A stretch of DNA of 42,667 bases from Planctomycetota bacterium. GTDB lineage: Bacteria; Planctomycetota; Brocadiia; Brocadiales; Scalinduaceae. The translations under genes were made by a program, and so were the position numbers. Of the stretch, positions 14,251 to 22,339 are shown piece after piece. Under the pieces are notes generated by a model, which was given only the letters and a program-made list of their open reading frames with translations, searched no databases and was not told the DNA's origin. The stretch covers positions 1 through 42,667 of the forward strand of contig JACZYU010000004.1 in the NCBI GenBank assembly GCA_022570935.1, given 5' to 3'. How positions within the stretch are numbered: position 1 is the first letter of the stretch; every line of letters starts with the position of its first letter.

Positions 14251-15255
14251 TCAAATATTCCCCTCCAGGTTAACAAGAATTCGACCGGAACTTTTCCCAT
14301 CAAGCATCAGGTCAATCTTATTATCTAGCTCTTCAAGAGAACATTCGGTATAAATATCCGCAAGGTTTTCCACACTCCATTCATTCGCTATTTTATTCCA
14401 TATCTTAACTCTATCTGACATTGGACACTCAGCCGAGTCAATGCCTATCAGGCAAACTTCACGCAGTAAGAAGGGAAAGACAGTTGTGTTAAATTCAGGA
14501 GACATCGTCAATCCGCATACGGCAATCAAACCGTGTCGTTTAGTAGACTTGATTGCCGTGGCAAGGATGTTTCCACCGACCGTATCTATGACGGCCTGCC
14601 ATCTGCCCTTGAGCATGGGCTTGCCTCCGGTATCGTTTACGTCATCTCTATGTATTACACTCTTTGCTCCAAGTTTTTTAAAATACTCCTCTTTGCCGGA
14701 CTTCCCGGTAGCAGCAACTACGTTATATCCGGCTTTAGAAAGGATAGCTACGGCCATTGAGCCTACACCACCGCTGGCGCCGGTAACTAATACCTCATTG
14801 CCAGGAGGTGTAAGTCCCAATGATTCCATTTTATAAAGTGATAATGACGCCGTAAATCCTGCAGTTCCGTATATCATGCTCTCTTTTAATGTTAACTCCT
14901 CTGGCAGTTTAACAACCCACTCTGCAGGAACCCTTATATACTGCCCGAAACCACCTGATGTATTCATGCCAAGGTCATATCCCGTTACGACAACTTGATC
15001 GCCTGCCTTAAGCAAAGGGTTATCAGATGATTTCACAACTCCGGCAGCGTCTACTCCGGGTGTATGGGGATAATTCCTTGTTATGCCTTTGTTCCCAATA
15101 GCGGAAAGCGCATCTTTGTAATTAAGCGAAGAGTATTTGACTTTTATTAACACCTCACCTTCAGGAAGGTCTGCTATATTCTTATTGCCAATTTCACGTA
15201 TATACTTGCCGTCATCCTCTTTGACAATCATAGCCTTAAAAGTGTTTGTATTCAT
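14251..15255 (-). CDS. acuI: Acrylyl-CoA reductase (NADPH), AcuI/YhdH family
   Basis: A 334-residue zinc-free medium-chain dehydrogenase/reductase of the YhdH/AcuI group, normal length about 325-335. It would reduce acrylyl-CoA to propionyl-CoA with NADPH. Seen: SSLNYKDALSAIGNKGITRNYPHTPGVDAAG (about 47-77, YhdH/AcuI-specific), FGQYIRVP, the Rossmann motif VTGASGGVGSMAVAIL (about 156-171), FPFLLREVCLIGIDS and the terminal GKSSGRILV. No zinc-ligand cysteines are present. In this neighbourhood it would feed propionyl-CoA into PrpC-PrpD-PrpB, detoxifying acrylyl-CoA. The substrate is inferred from the subgroup; general quinone-oxidoreductase activity is the alternative. Confidence 0.88.
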   Translation of the reverse strand: MNTNTFKAMIVKEDDGKYIREIGNKNIADLPEGEVLIKVKYSSLNYKDALSAIGNKGITRNYPHTPGVDAAGVVKSSDNPLLKAGDQVVVTGYDLGMNTSGGFGQYIRVPAEWVVKLPEELTLKESMIYGTAGFTASLSLYKMESLGLTPPGNEVLVTGASGGVGSMAVAILSKAGYNVVAATGKSGKEEYFKKLGAKSVIHRDDVNDTGGKPMLKGRWQAVIDTVGGNILATAIKSTKRHGLIAVCGLTMSPEFNTTVFPFLLREVCLIGIDSAECPMSDRVKIWNKIANEWSVENLADIYTECSLEELDNKIDLMLDGKSSGRILVNLEGNI

Positions 15256-15316
15256 TAGTATCTCTTTAGTTGGTTAATGAATTAACGTCTGGCTGTTTTT
15301 GTTATGTTATCAATAT

Positions 15317-15664
15317 TTACAAGTCGTTTATTACTTTATGCGATTTGCCGCTATTACATTCTGAGCACGCAGTCACTAAATTACTAAATGAATCATCGCC
15401 ACCATCAACATATGGTATTTTATGGTCTATAGTAAGATGTATGCCAGGAGGCAATTCATCTTTATGTCTTTTACCGTAATAGCAACGAGATTTATCACGA
15501 TCAAATATCTCAAATTTTAAAGTACTGCTAAAAGGTGATCGTTTTCTCTTTCCTTTCCCTTTCCCTATATTGTGAAAACAATACTCTGAATATTCAGCAC
15601 ATTCACTATAATGTTTGGCCTCCGCTTCAAAACGGTGCGTATCCTTGGAATAAGAACCATTCAT
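15317..15664 (-). CDS. HNH endonuclease-like protein
   Basis: A 115-residue protein with a C-terminal HNH domain: LTIDHKIPYVDGGDDSFSNLV gives the DH pair and the asparagine, and TACSECNSGKSH gives the second CxxC pair and the last histidine. The first zinc pair is incomplete: RCYYGKRH has one cysteine where HNH proteins normally read CxxC, as if one codon (C in CYYCGK) had been lost. The N-terminal 45 residues are basic and unassigned. It starts at an ATGA overlap with the stop of the DUF6557-like gene, so the two form one operon. Loss of a structural cysteine may weaken or abolish activity. Confidence 0.82.
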   Translation of the reverse strand: MNGSYSKDTHRFEAEAKHYSECAEYSEYCFHNIGKGKGKRKRSPFSSTLKFEIFDRDKSRCYYGKRHKDELPPGIHLTIDHKIPYVDGGDDSFSNLVTACSECNSGKSHKVINDL

Positions 15665-16338
15665 TTAAAATACTTCAGTATCTTACGCTTTTTGTTTTTT
15701 GTTGTGATTTTGGCTATTATGTTTGATTTATCTTTCTTACTATTTAAGGTCTTTAAAATAGCTAATGCGTGGCCCTCGCGCTTAAAAATAGTTGCTGAAT
15801 CGATTTCACTACACCATGTTTCATCTGAAACATTGAAATAATGCTGCCATTTGGTTTTGGAAAACAAATCTGACACGATAACATATCTTATTGGATCTTC
15901 GGAATCCTTCACTATTATATCTAATTCCTTTTTAGCTTTTTTTATGTCCGCTTCAGAAAAACCATGAAACGTCATGTCGAATAGGCAATGAGATATAATT
16001 TCTTCTTTTGTGTAATTGTTTAATATATTTTCTGATAGTGAAGAACCAAGCCATTGTGACCATGGAGTGAGGCTTAATGAAAATTTCTCCAATTCTCCGT
16101 CTTCTCTTTTTGTTCCGTCAATACCATATATATCATGAAATTGGTCATCCCCTTTTAGAATAGGTTCACTTTTATTACAATATAATACCATTGAAGAAAT
16201 TGTTGGAGACTTGGCGCGTAATTTTTTATATACGAATTCATATCCAAGGATTGATTTCTTTTGACTTGGATAATTGCGCAGGAATATTTTACGTATTATT
16301 TCCCAATCTGAAGTTGCAATAATCTCTTTTAATTTCAT
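15661..16338 (-). CDS. DUF6557-like protein
   Basis: A 225-residue protein. Its N-terminal two-thirds recall the uncharacterised DUF6557 family: WEIIRKIFLRNYPSQKKSILGYEFVYKKL (about 12-40), then SLSLTPWSQWLGSSLSENILNNYTKEEIISHCLFDMTFHGFSEADI (about 108-153). The function of the family is unknown. The C-terminal tail (about 180-225) is lysine-rich (KKDKSNIIAKITTKNKKRK), fitting nucleic-acid contact. It overlaps the HNH gene by 4 bp, suggesting a two-gene module. The family assignment rests on remembered pattern, not a search. Confidence 0.7.
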   Translation of the reverse strand: MKLKEIIATSDWEIIRKIFLRNYPSQKKSILGYEFVYKKLRAKSPTISSMVLYCNKSEPILKGDDQFHDIYGIDGTKREDGELEKFSLSLTPWSQWLGSSLSENILNNYTKEEIISHCLFDMTFHGFSEADIKKAKKELDIIVKDSEDPIRYVIVSDLFSKTKWQHYFNVSDETWCSEIDSATIFKREGHALAILKTLNSKKDKSNIIAKITTKNKKRKILKYFK

Positions 16339-16608
16339 TTAAAAGGAAATTATTGTGAAATAGAGCAGTAATGTCAAGAGTAAATCACATCCCGGGAATT
16401 CTACAACTTACAAATCTTGATTAAGATATTTAAACATCACAAAATATACCAGAATTGATTTTATCAATGATTGTTCATTCAACTATCTTGCCCTTGGTAA
16501 ACGTAGCTATTTCCTTTCCGAAACATAAATCCTCATACTCTTTTATCCGGAAAATATTAACTTCAGGGAAAAGGATAATTTAGTGATTAAGGTTATCAAC
16601 TATGTTTC

Positions 16609-18594
16609 TTAACTTTTAGCCTGATTACCGACAACACTATCTCCGGGAAACTGCTTTATGTTTTCTTGCGGGGGAACCCGTCCTGTGCCTTTGGCATTTG
16701 GCGAGCTTTCTGGAATTATAAAATCTGCATTTGGAAGAGTATCATTGTGTTTAAGTGCAGCAGAGGCTGCTGTTCGCATACTGTCATCAGCATTTTTATT
16801 CAGCCTTGAGGTATTAGTGTTAATAGCTAATTCAGCCATATCAACAAAGTGTAAGGCCGCCGCCTTATCACGTTCAAATTGAGGGCCTGATTCATTGGCC
16901 TTTAACTGTTGATCCAGCTTTGAGAGTGTACACGCAACTGCGTACAGCCACATGGCATTTTCGCTGATTCGTGCCTGAATAGTTTGTTTATTTAATATTT
17001 CTTCTCTATATTTTTTGCTTATCAATTTGAATTGATGACTATGGTCTTGTACGAGTTTGGCCAGTCGTAATCCCTCATTCGCAATAGAAGAATGCAATTT
17101 CGGGGCCTGTGGTAGTTTTCTTTTAATCCCAAAGATCATCTCAAGTCCAAGGGGAACAGCATACGAAATTATACCGGGTTTGAAAATGTTTCCAATTATT
17201 CGTCTGGTATTTGCCGCAAAGGTTTCTTCGTTATTCCAAAACAACGCTTCCTGTATTGAAATAAGCTGTTCAATCAGTTGCTTGCCGCCGTAACCGAACA
17301 CAAAAGTATGCATTACTTCATTAGCCCCTTCAACAATCAAATTAATGCGGCTGTCACGAAATGCGCGTTCAACCTCATTCTCTGTCATATAACCTTCTCC
17401 TCCCATTATCTGCATGGCGTCGTTAATTACTTGCCAACCCATTTCGGAACAGAAAATCTTGCAGATAGCAGTCTCAAGCATCACGTCTTTGTCATGGCGG
17501 TCAAGCATACCCGTAGTCATGTAAAGAACTGCGTCCATTGCGTAAGTTAAGGCGGCCATGTGTGCGATCTTCTGTTTTATAAGATCAAAAGCAGAGAGAG
17601 GTTGTTTAAACTGATAACGGGTCTTAGACCATTTTATCGCCTGATCCATGCACTGTTTTGCAGAGCCCAGCATACCGGCAGCTAATGTGCATCTTCCAAA
17701 ATCCAGGCATGTAAGGGCCACAGTAAGTCCCTTGCCTTCTTGATATAGTAAGTTTTCACGCGGTACCTTGACATTGTTAAATCTTATTCTGGCCTGCCAC
17801 GTGCCACGTATACCACACTTACTGCGGTTTTTCTGATAAATATCGACTCCCTCCATGTCAGGAGTACAAACCAGAGCCGTCACACGGTCTACTGTTTTGC
17901 CACGCTTGCTGTCGTATAAGGAATGTTTCGCCGTGACCGTAAACAATCCGCAATAAGCACCTGAAGTTGCCCATTTCTTCTCACCGTTGAGAATATAAAA
18001 TTTGCCGTCTTTGCTGAGTTCACAATAGGTCTCCTGACCTCCGGCATCACAACCGACATTAGACTCTGACAGACAAAACGCCGACATCTCTGAAGTTGCC
18101 ATTTTGGGAAGCCATCGACGTTTCTGCTCTTCATTTCCAAACAGTAAAAGTGCCTTGCAGCCTATTGACTGATGGGCAGAGACCAGCACGGCTGTTGAAG
18201 CGCATGTGCGGCCAATTCTTTCCAGCACCCTGTTATAACTTGTTGTTGACATACCCAGCCCGCCGTATTCTTTGGGAATAGCCATTCCCAGGACGCCGAG
18301 TCCAAATAGACGATCTATCACCCATCGTGGGATCTCTTCTTCCTGGTCGATCCGGATTGACGGATGTTCATCACAAAGATATTTATCCAGTTTCTCCAAA
18401 AGACGGTCGCACTCAAGCCTTTCTTCATTACTAACCTGAGGATAAGGAAGAACCAGTTCATCACGGATGTTGCCCCAAAACATATTTTTAACAAACCCCA
18501 TCTCTGCAGGTTCAGGGCCAAGCATCATTTCAGCGGCTTGAATAAGTTTGCGGTCTTCTTCCGAAAGTTTTTTAAAGTCTTTTAGATCAGACAT
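16609..18594 (-). CDS. Acyl-CoA dehydrogenase, large (VLCAD/ACAD9-like)
   Basis: A 661-residue FAD-dependent acyl-CoA dehydrogenase, longer than the usual 380-400. Residues about 70-470 hold the ACAD core: AIPKEYGGLGMS, AFCLSESNVGCDAGG (the FAD-stacking loop region), LNGEKKWATSGAY, FNNVKVPRENLL, MLGSAKQCMDQAIKWSKTRYQF and MQIMGGEGYMTENEVERAFRD, followed by IVEGANEV, whose Glu is the likely catalytic base. The C-terminal 190 residues form a helical extension like that of very-long-chain or ACAD9 enzymes, which associate with membranes. It performs the first beta-oxidation step, upstream of the hydratase and thiolase encoded at the left edge. No clear ribosome site is seen. Confidence 0.92.
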   Translation of the reverse strand: MSDLKDFKKLSEEDRKLIQAAEMMLGPEPAEMGFVKNMFWGNIRDELVLPYPQVSNEERLECDRLLEKLDKYLCDEHPSIRIDQEEEIPRWVIDRLFGLGVLGMAIPKEYGGLGMSTTSYNRVLERIGRTCASTAVLVSAHQSIGCKALLLFGNEEQKRRWLPKMATSEMSAFCLSESNVGCDAGGQETYCELSKDGKFYILNGEKKWATSGAYCGLFTVTAKHSLYDSKRGKTVDRVTALVCTPDMEGVDIYQKNRSKCGIRGTWQARIRFNNVKVPRENLLYQEGKGLTVALTCLDFGRCTLAAGMLGSAKQCMDQAIKWSKTRYQFKQPLSAFDLIKQKIAHMAALTYAMDAVLYMTTGMLDRHDKDVMLETAICKIFCSEMGWQVINDAMQIMGGEGYMTENEVERAFRDSRINLIVEGANEVMHTFVFGYGGKQLIEQLISIQEALFWNNEETFAANTRRIIGNIFKPGIISYAVPLGLEMIFGIKRKLPQAPKLHSSIANEGLRLAKLVQDHSHQFKLISKKYREEILNKQTIQARISENAMWLYAVACTLSKLDQQLKANESGPQFERDKAAALHFVDMAELAINTNTSRLNKNADDSMRTAASAALKHNDTLPNADFIIPESSPNAKGTGRVPPQENIKQFPGDSVVGNQAKS

Positions 18595-18938
18595 TTGTTT
18601 TATCCAAATTGAATAAAAATATTTTTAATTCTCTAAAAATAATAGTAATCTACAATCATAAAAATTGCAAATCTATTTAAACTGTTTCGTTACAATTGTC
18701 ATAATGCGGTAAAGCCGCAGTCAGATAAAACCAATTTAAGGATTGAGGAATTGAGGGATTTCTTACTTCCGGAACCTTACAATTTTGTAAGCCTGTTTTT
18801 CCTGCTCTTTCGGGACATTCTATTTCCTTGATTTATGAGGGCTTTAGACTTATTCTTATTTCGTCTTATTTATATAAAGAGGTAATCTTAAAAGATTTTA
18901 TATTTTTTTCACCATCATGTAATATCAGAGCATAAACC
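18595..18938. promoter_or_regulatory. Divergent gap between acyl-CoA dehydrogenase and acyl-CoA ligase genes
   Basis: About 340 bp that must carry promoters for both directions. It contains an AT-rich AAATTGAATAAAAATATTTTTAA segment resembling the prpD leader, and a GATTGAGGAATTGAGGGATT repeat (about 18740). No specific promoter boxes stand out. Confidence 0.4.
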
Positions 18939-20315
18939 ATGGCTTTAGATAAGTTCTTTAATCCTGAATCTGTAGCCGTAATAGGTGCAACAGAAGACCC
19001 CAAAAATATCACATCGATGATTATGAAAAATCTCATTGAAATGGGATTTGAAGGAAGGCTTGTGCCGGTCAATCCTCATCATGACGAAGTGTTTGGGCAT
19101 AAGTGCTATCCTTCGCTCCTTGAAATCAAGGAGAAGATAGACCTGACCGTAATTTCAATACCTGCCAGATTTGTGCCGGAAGTTCTTCGTCAACAGGCCA
19201 CGTGTGGAATAAAAAATGCGATAGTAGTAAGTGGGGGATTTGCTGAATCAGGGTATAAGGGAGCGATATTGGAAGAGGAAGTCATGAAGATATGCAAGGA
19301 AGAGGGCATACGCTTAATGGGACCGAATTGCATTGGTGTTTTAGACAATTATTCGAACTTCAGTTCATCGTTCCTGCCCTGGACAAAGGTTAAAAGGCCA
19401 GCTAAAGGAAACTTGAGCATACTATCACAAAGTGGTTCCTTTGCCATTTGTGTACTGGACATGTTGTCTGAAGAAGGTATGGGTGTATCAAAGGTTATAA
19501 ATTATGGAAATAGAGCTGATGTAGGTGAATCAGAAATGATTGAATATCTTACGGATGATGATTCAACGCACGTAATAGGAATTTATATGGAATCTGTTGA
19601 TGATGGCAGAAGGTTTATAGATGCCTCCAGTAGTTGTTCAAAGTCTAAGCCTATAGTTGCATTAAAGGTTGGCAGGCGGGATTCAGGGATTGAGGCAGTA
19701 AAGTCACATACTGGAACCATTGCCGGTAAATATGAAATTTACAAAGCAGCTTTCAAGAAATCCGGGATAGTCGAAGTTAATGGTTTCACAGAGTTTCTGG
19801 ATGCATGTAAGGTACTCTCAATGCAAAAACCGGCAAAAGGGGAAAAAATCCTCGTCTTGACCAATGGTGGAGGATTTGGTGTTGCAACGTCAGATATGTG
19901 TAGCGATACCGGACTTGATGTTGCAAACACACCTGAGAGTGTCAGGAAAGTGCTGTCGGAAAAGTTTCCGGGGTATTTTATACTAAGTAACCCGATTGAC
20001 CTGACGGGTAGTTCGGGGGATGAAGATTATGGTATAGCGATGAAGGCTGCATTGGTTGATAATGATTTCTTCGATGCTGCAATTATAATTCCGCTGATGC
20101 CACCTGAGACAATGACGGAGGGGGTAGTTGAAATTATTTCACAAATGGCAAGGGAATCTGGAAAACCTGTCGTTATCTGCGTGGCTAGCGGTGTGTATAC
20201 AGGGGGGGTCAAAACGAAGTTTGAAGAAAAAGGCCTTCCTGTCTTTCCAACACCTGAAAGATGTGTGAAAGCTATGAGTGTATTAGTAGAAAGAGGAAGA
20301 ATGAATGGCTGTTAA
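18939..20315 (+). CDS. acdA: ADP-forming acyl-CoA (acetate-CoA) ligase, alpha subunit
   Basis: A 458-residue alpha subunit of NDP-forming acyl-CoA synthetase. The N-terminal CoA-binding Rossmann domain (PESVAVIGATEDPKNI, about 9-24; VPVNPHHDEVFGHKCYPSL) leads to VVSGGFAES and MGPNCIGV (127-134). Succinyl-CoA-synthetase-type ligase domains follow: SQSGSFAICVLDML, NYGNRADVGE and KSHTGTIAG with His257, the probable phosphohistidine. The enzyme interconverts acyl-CoA + ADP + Pi and acid + ATP + CoA. It overlaps the beta subunit gene by 11 bp. In context it may activate propionate or acetate, or make ATP from acyl-CoA; substrate is undetermined. Confidence 0.9.
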   Translation: MALDKFFNPESVAVIGATEDPKNITSMIMKNLIEMGFEGRLVPVNPHHDEVFGHKCYPSLLEIKEKIDLTVISIPARFVPEVLRQQATCGIKNAIVVSGGFAESGYKGAILEEEVMKICKEEGIRLMGPNCIGVLDNYSNFSSSFLPWTKVKRPAKGNLSILSQSGSFAICVLDMLSEEGMGVSKVINYGNRADVGESEMIEYLTDDDSTHVIGIYMESVDDGRRFIDASSSCSKSKPIVALKVGRRDSGIEAVKSHTGTIAGKYEIYKAAFKKSGIVEVNGFTEFLDACKVLSMQKPAKGEKILVLTNGGGFGVATSDMCSDTGLDVANTPESVRKVLSEKFPGYFILSNPIDLTGSSGDEDYGIAMKAALVDNDFFDAAIIIPLMPPETMTEGVVEIISQMARESGKPVVICVASGVYTGGVKTKFEEKGLPVFPTPERCVKAMSVLVERGRMNGC

Positions 20316-21021
20316 AAATACAAAATTCAAGGATGCCGGGGAGATTATAGAAAATGCACTGGCTTCAGGACGGAAAATATTGCTTCCTGATGAAGCCATG
20401 GATATTATTAAATCATCAGGAATTTCCACTCCTGCTTATGCTCTGGCTAAGACAGCCAACGAAGCAGTAACGGCGGCAAAGTCCATGGGATTTCCGGTTG
20501 TCTTAAAGATAGTTTCACCGGACGTACTGCATAAAAGTGATGTAGGGGGTGTTGTCGTTGGTGTAGAGAACGATAAAGAAATTGAGAGGAATTATAATGA
20601 GATTATGAATAATCTAACCAAAAAGGTTCAGGATGCTGATATAATGGGAATGTTGGTTGAGAAACAGGTGCCTACAACAACTGAGGTGATTGTAGGTGGC
20701 ATAAGGGACGAACAGTTTGGGCCAACCGTTATGTTTGGCCTGGGAGGAATTTTTGTTGAACTCTTTAAAGATGTGGTATTCAGGATTGCACCTGTTACAG
20801 AGACAGAAGCATTGGAGATGATAGGTGAGATTAAGGGTTATTCAGTATTAAACGGTTACAGGGGCACAGAGAAGCTTGATATACAAAAACTTTCAAAGAC
20901 AGTAGTTACCGTTTCTGAATTAATCTCGGATATTGACGAAATAAAAGAAGTTGAACTGAACCCTCTGCTTGTTTATACAGAAGGAGTAACAGCCGTTGAT
21001 GCAAGAATCATTATAAATTAA
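20305..21021 (+). CDS. acdB: ADP-forming acyl-CoA (acetate-CoA) ligase, beta subunit (ATP-grasp)
   Basis: A 238-residue ATP-grasp beta subunit, the usual length of the separate form. Seen: ILLPDEAMDIIKSSGISTPAYALAKTANEAVTAAKSMGFPVVLKIVSPDVLHKSDVGGVVVGV (about 25-87, the ATP-binding lysine in VLKIVSP and the KSDVGGV loop), MLVEKQVP, FGPTVMFGLGGIFVELFKDVVFRIAP and the metal-binding end VELNPLLVY. It overlaps the alpha gene, so the pair forms an operon and a heteromeric enzyme. Confidence 0.9.
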   Translation: MAVKNTKFKDAGEIIENALASGRKILLPDEAMDIIKSSGISTPAYALAKTANEAVTAAKSMGFPVVLKIVSPDVLHKSDVGGVVVGVENDKEIERNYNEIMNNLTKKVQDADIMGMLVEKQVPTTTEVIVGGIRDEQFGPTVMFGLGGIFVELFKDVVFRIAPVTETEALEMIGEIKGYSVLNGYRGTEKLDIQKLSKTVVTVSELISDIDEIKEVELNPLLVYTEGVTAVDARIIIN

Positions 21022-21144
21022 AAGTACAATTGACTTACTGTATAACATTATATATAAATATACCTGACCCGAGCGAGTAGAAACAGGATTTTAGATTTAC
21101 GAATTGCGATTTGGGATTTGTTTCTTGGTATTTAAATCGTACTT

Positions 21145-21179
21145 CCCTGGCCCAGACCGCAGAGCGGGTCGCACCAGGG
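21145..21179. repeat. GC-rich nested hairpin
   Basis: CCCTGG/CCAGGG and GACC/GGTC form a nested stem between the ligase operon and the cysteine-rich genes. It could work as a terminator-like structure, but no T-run follows. Confidence 0.5.
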
Positions 21180-21293
21180 CGGGCTAAAATCGTAAATCGT
21201 AATTTTTTATCATCAGCGGCCTTACTTTTTAAAAGTGTTAGATATTCGTTATTCGATACTAAAAAATTTTGCTGAGAAAAGGAGGTGATACAA

Positions 21294-21614
21294 ATGTTTA
21301 GAAAACTGTATTTATGCATCATTATGATACTCGTAGTATTTTCTATGGGTTACCTTCTACATTTTTCGGACGTAAATGCCGGCAAAAAGAAGATTTTTGT
21401 CTGCTATTATTGTAAAGACTGCGAGTGTAATTTCGAGGCTGACAAATTTGGCAAATGTGTATGTGGTGAACTACTATTACCATCTGACAGAAGACCAGCA
21501 GAAACATCTAAGTATGTATGCGGTTGTGGTGAAGAATGCAAGTGCGGTTCCATATCAGATAAAGAGGGAAATTGCGTGTGTGACAAACCTATGAAGGAAA
21601 GGAAAGGGGCATAG
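21294..21614 (+). CDS. Exported 12-cysteine small protein, first of tandem pair
   Basis: 106 residues from ATG 21294. AAGGAGGTGA (21279-21288) is a near-perfect ribosome site about 8 nt upstream, and a GTG lying inside it is not the start. Residues 1-29 are a signal peptide ending VNA. The mature part has 12 cysteines in two repeats of C-x2-C-x2-C-x-C-x9-C-x-C type: Cys 37, 40, 43, 45, 55, 57, then 76, 78, 82, 84, 94, 96. Each repeat ends GKCVCG or GNCVCD. The family is not recognised. The spacing suggests metal or Fe-S binding, or a dense disulfide knot outside the cytoplasm. The next gene encodes a clear paralogue 3 bp downstream. Confidence 0.82.
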   Translation: MFRKLYLCIIMILVVFSMGYLLHFSDVNAGKKKIFVCYYCKDCECNFEADKFGKCVCGELLLPSDRRPAETSKYVCGCGEECKCGSISDKEGNCVCDKPMKERKGA

Positions 21615-21617
21615 ATA

Positions 21618-21959
21618 GTGTTGAAAAGTTTGAGGAGTAGCATAGTTACAATTATGGCAATCAGCATGATAACCTTTGGAGGGCTCTTTTACTCTGGCCA
21701 GAATACAGGGGCAGAGGAGGGCAAGAAGAAGACTATTTATATCTGCTACTGTGCAGGAGGCTGTTTATGCGCCTATGAGACGTACGAATCCGGCGGCAGA
21801 TGCGTCTGCGGCCTGGCCACTATCCCGTCAGACAGGGAAGAGATGAGCGATGAATATGAATACGAGTGTGATTGTGGTACCATGTGTGAGTGCGGGACAG
21901 TGGCCGATGAACCGGGTCTATGTCATTGCGGTATACTGGAAATGAAGGAAGTGGAATAG
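21618..21959 (+). CDS. Exported 12-cysteine small protein, second of tandem pair
   Basis: 113 residues from a GTG start. The N-terminus has a positively charged start and a hydrophobic core (IVTIMAISMITFGGLFY), a signal peptide or anchor. The 12 cysteines (43, 45, 49, 51, 62, 64, 84, 86, 90, 92, 102, 104) repeat the two-module layout of the gene before it: KKTIYICYCAGGCLCAYE parallels KKKIFVCYYCKDCECNFE, and ATIPSDREE parallels LLPSDRRP. The tail is more acidic. The gene lies 3 bp after the first, so both are co-transcribed, and the pair arose by tandem duplication. Confidence 0.8.
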   Translation: MLKSLRSSIVTIMAISMITFGGLFYSGQNTGAEEGKKKTIYICYCAGGCLCAYETYESGGRCVCGLATIPSDREEMSDEYEYECDCGTMCECGTVADEPGLCHCGILEMKEVE

Positions 21960-22339
21960 TTCTGCCTTAGTTGAATTGTAAAATTAAAGGACAAAAGAAG
22001 AAATACGGATTATTCTTTTCTAAGGATTATGTTGAGCGTTATGTACATTTGAGCGATTCGTAAATAGTAGTATTTTTAATTGTATTTACAATTCCGACTT
22101 GTTCGGGATAGGTATTGGTTTTAAATTTGATCCCCTAAAGCCCCTTCGGAGGAGTTACGTATTCTGCTTTCAGGGTCTGACCCCAATTTTTTTTCACCGA
22201 ACCAGCCAAAACACTCGTCGGACGGAGAGGCTTGCAAAGTCCGCGAAGCAGGAAACCTCAAAAAAACAATCCCCATTAGTTTCTCACCTTTGGAAAAGGT
22301 AGAATGTTAAGGGGATTTATTAAATGTATTCTTCAGAGA
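21960..22339. other. Gap holding a hepT scar and short repeats
   Basis: About 380 bp. Positions 22022-22092 are a remnant of a hepT 3' end, followed by the ATTCCGACTTGTTCGGGA repeat (22091-22108). The rest shows no structure that I can name. Confidence 0.6.
22022..22092 (+). pseudogene. Scar of a hepT 3' end
   Basis: AAGGATTATGTTGAGCGTTA and onward matches 26599-26672, the last 14 codons of the intact hepT and its downstream ATTTTAATTGTATTTACAAT, with a few substitutions and one 3-bp gap. The reading frame KDYVERYVHLSDS ends in the same TAA. The rest of the gene is missing. Confidence 0.8.

Noticed and set aside
21145-21179. Hairpin as a rho-independent terminator of the acyl-CoA ligase operon
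   Set aside because: It lies more than 120 bp after the stop and is not followed by a T-run on either strand.
22100-22330. Possible short reading frame of 67 codons after the hepT scar
   Set aside because: Composition is repeat-like, with no ribosome site and no recognisable motif.
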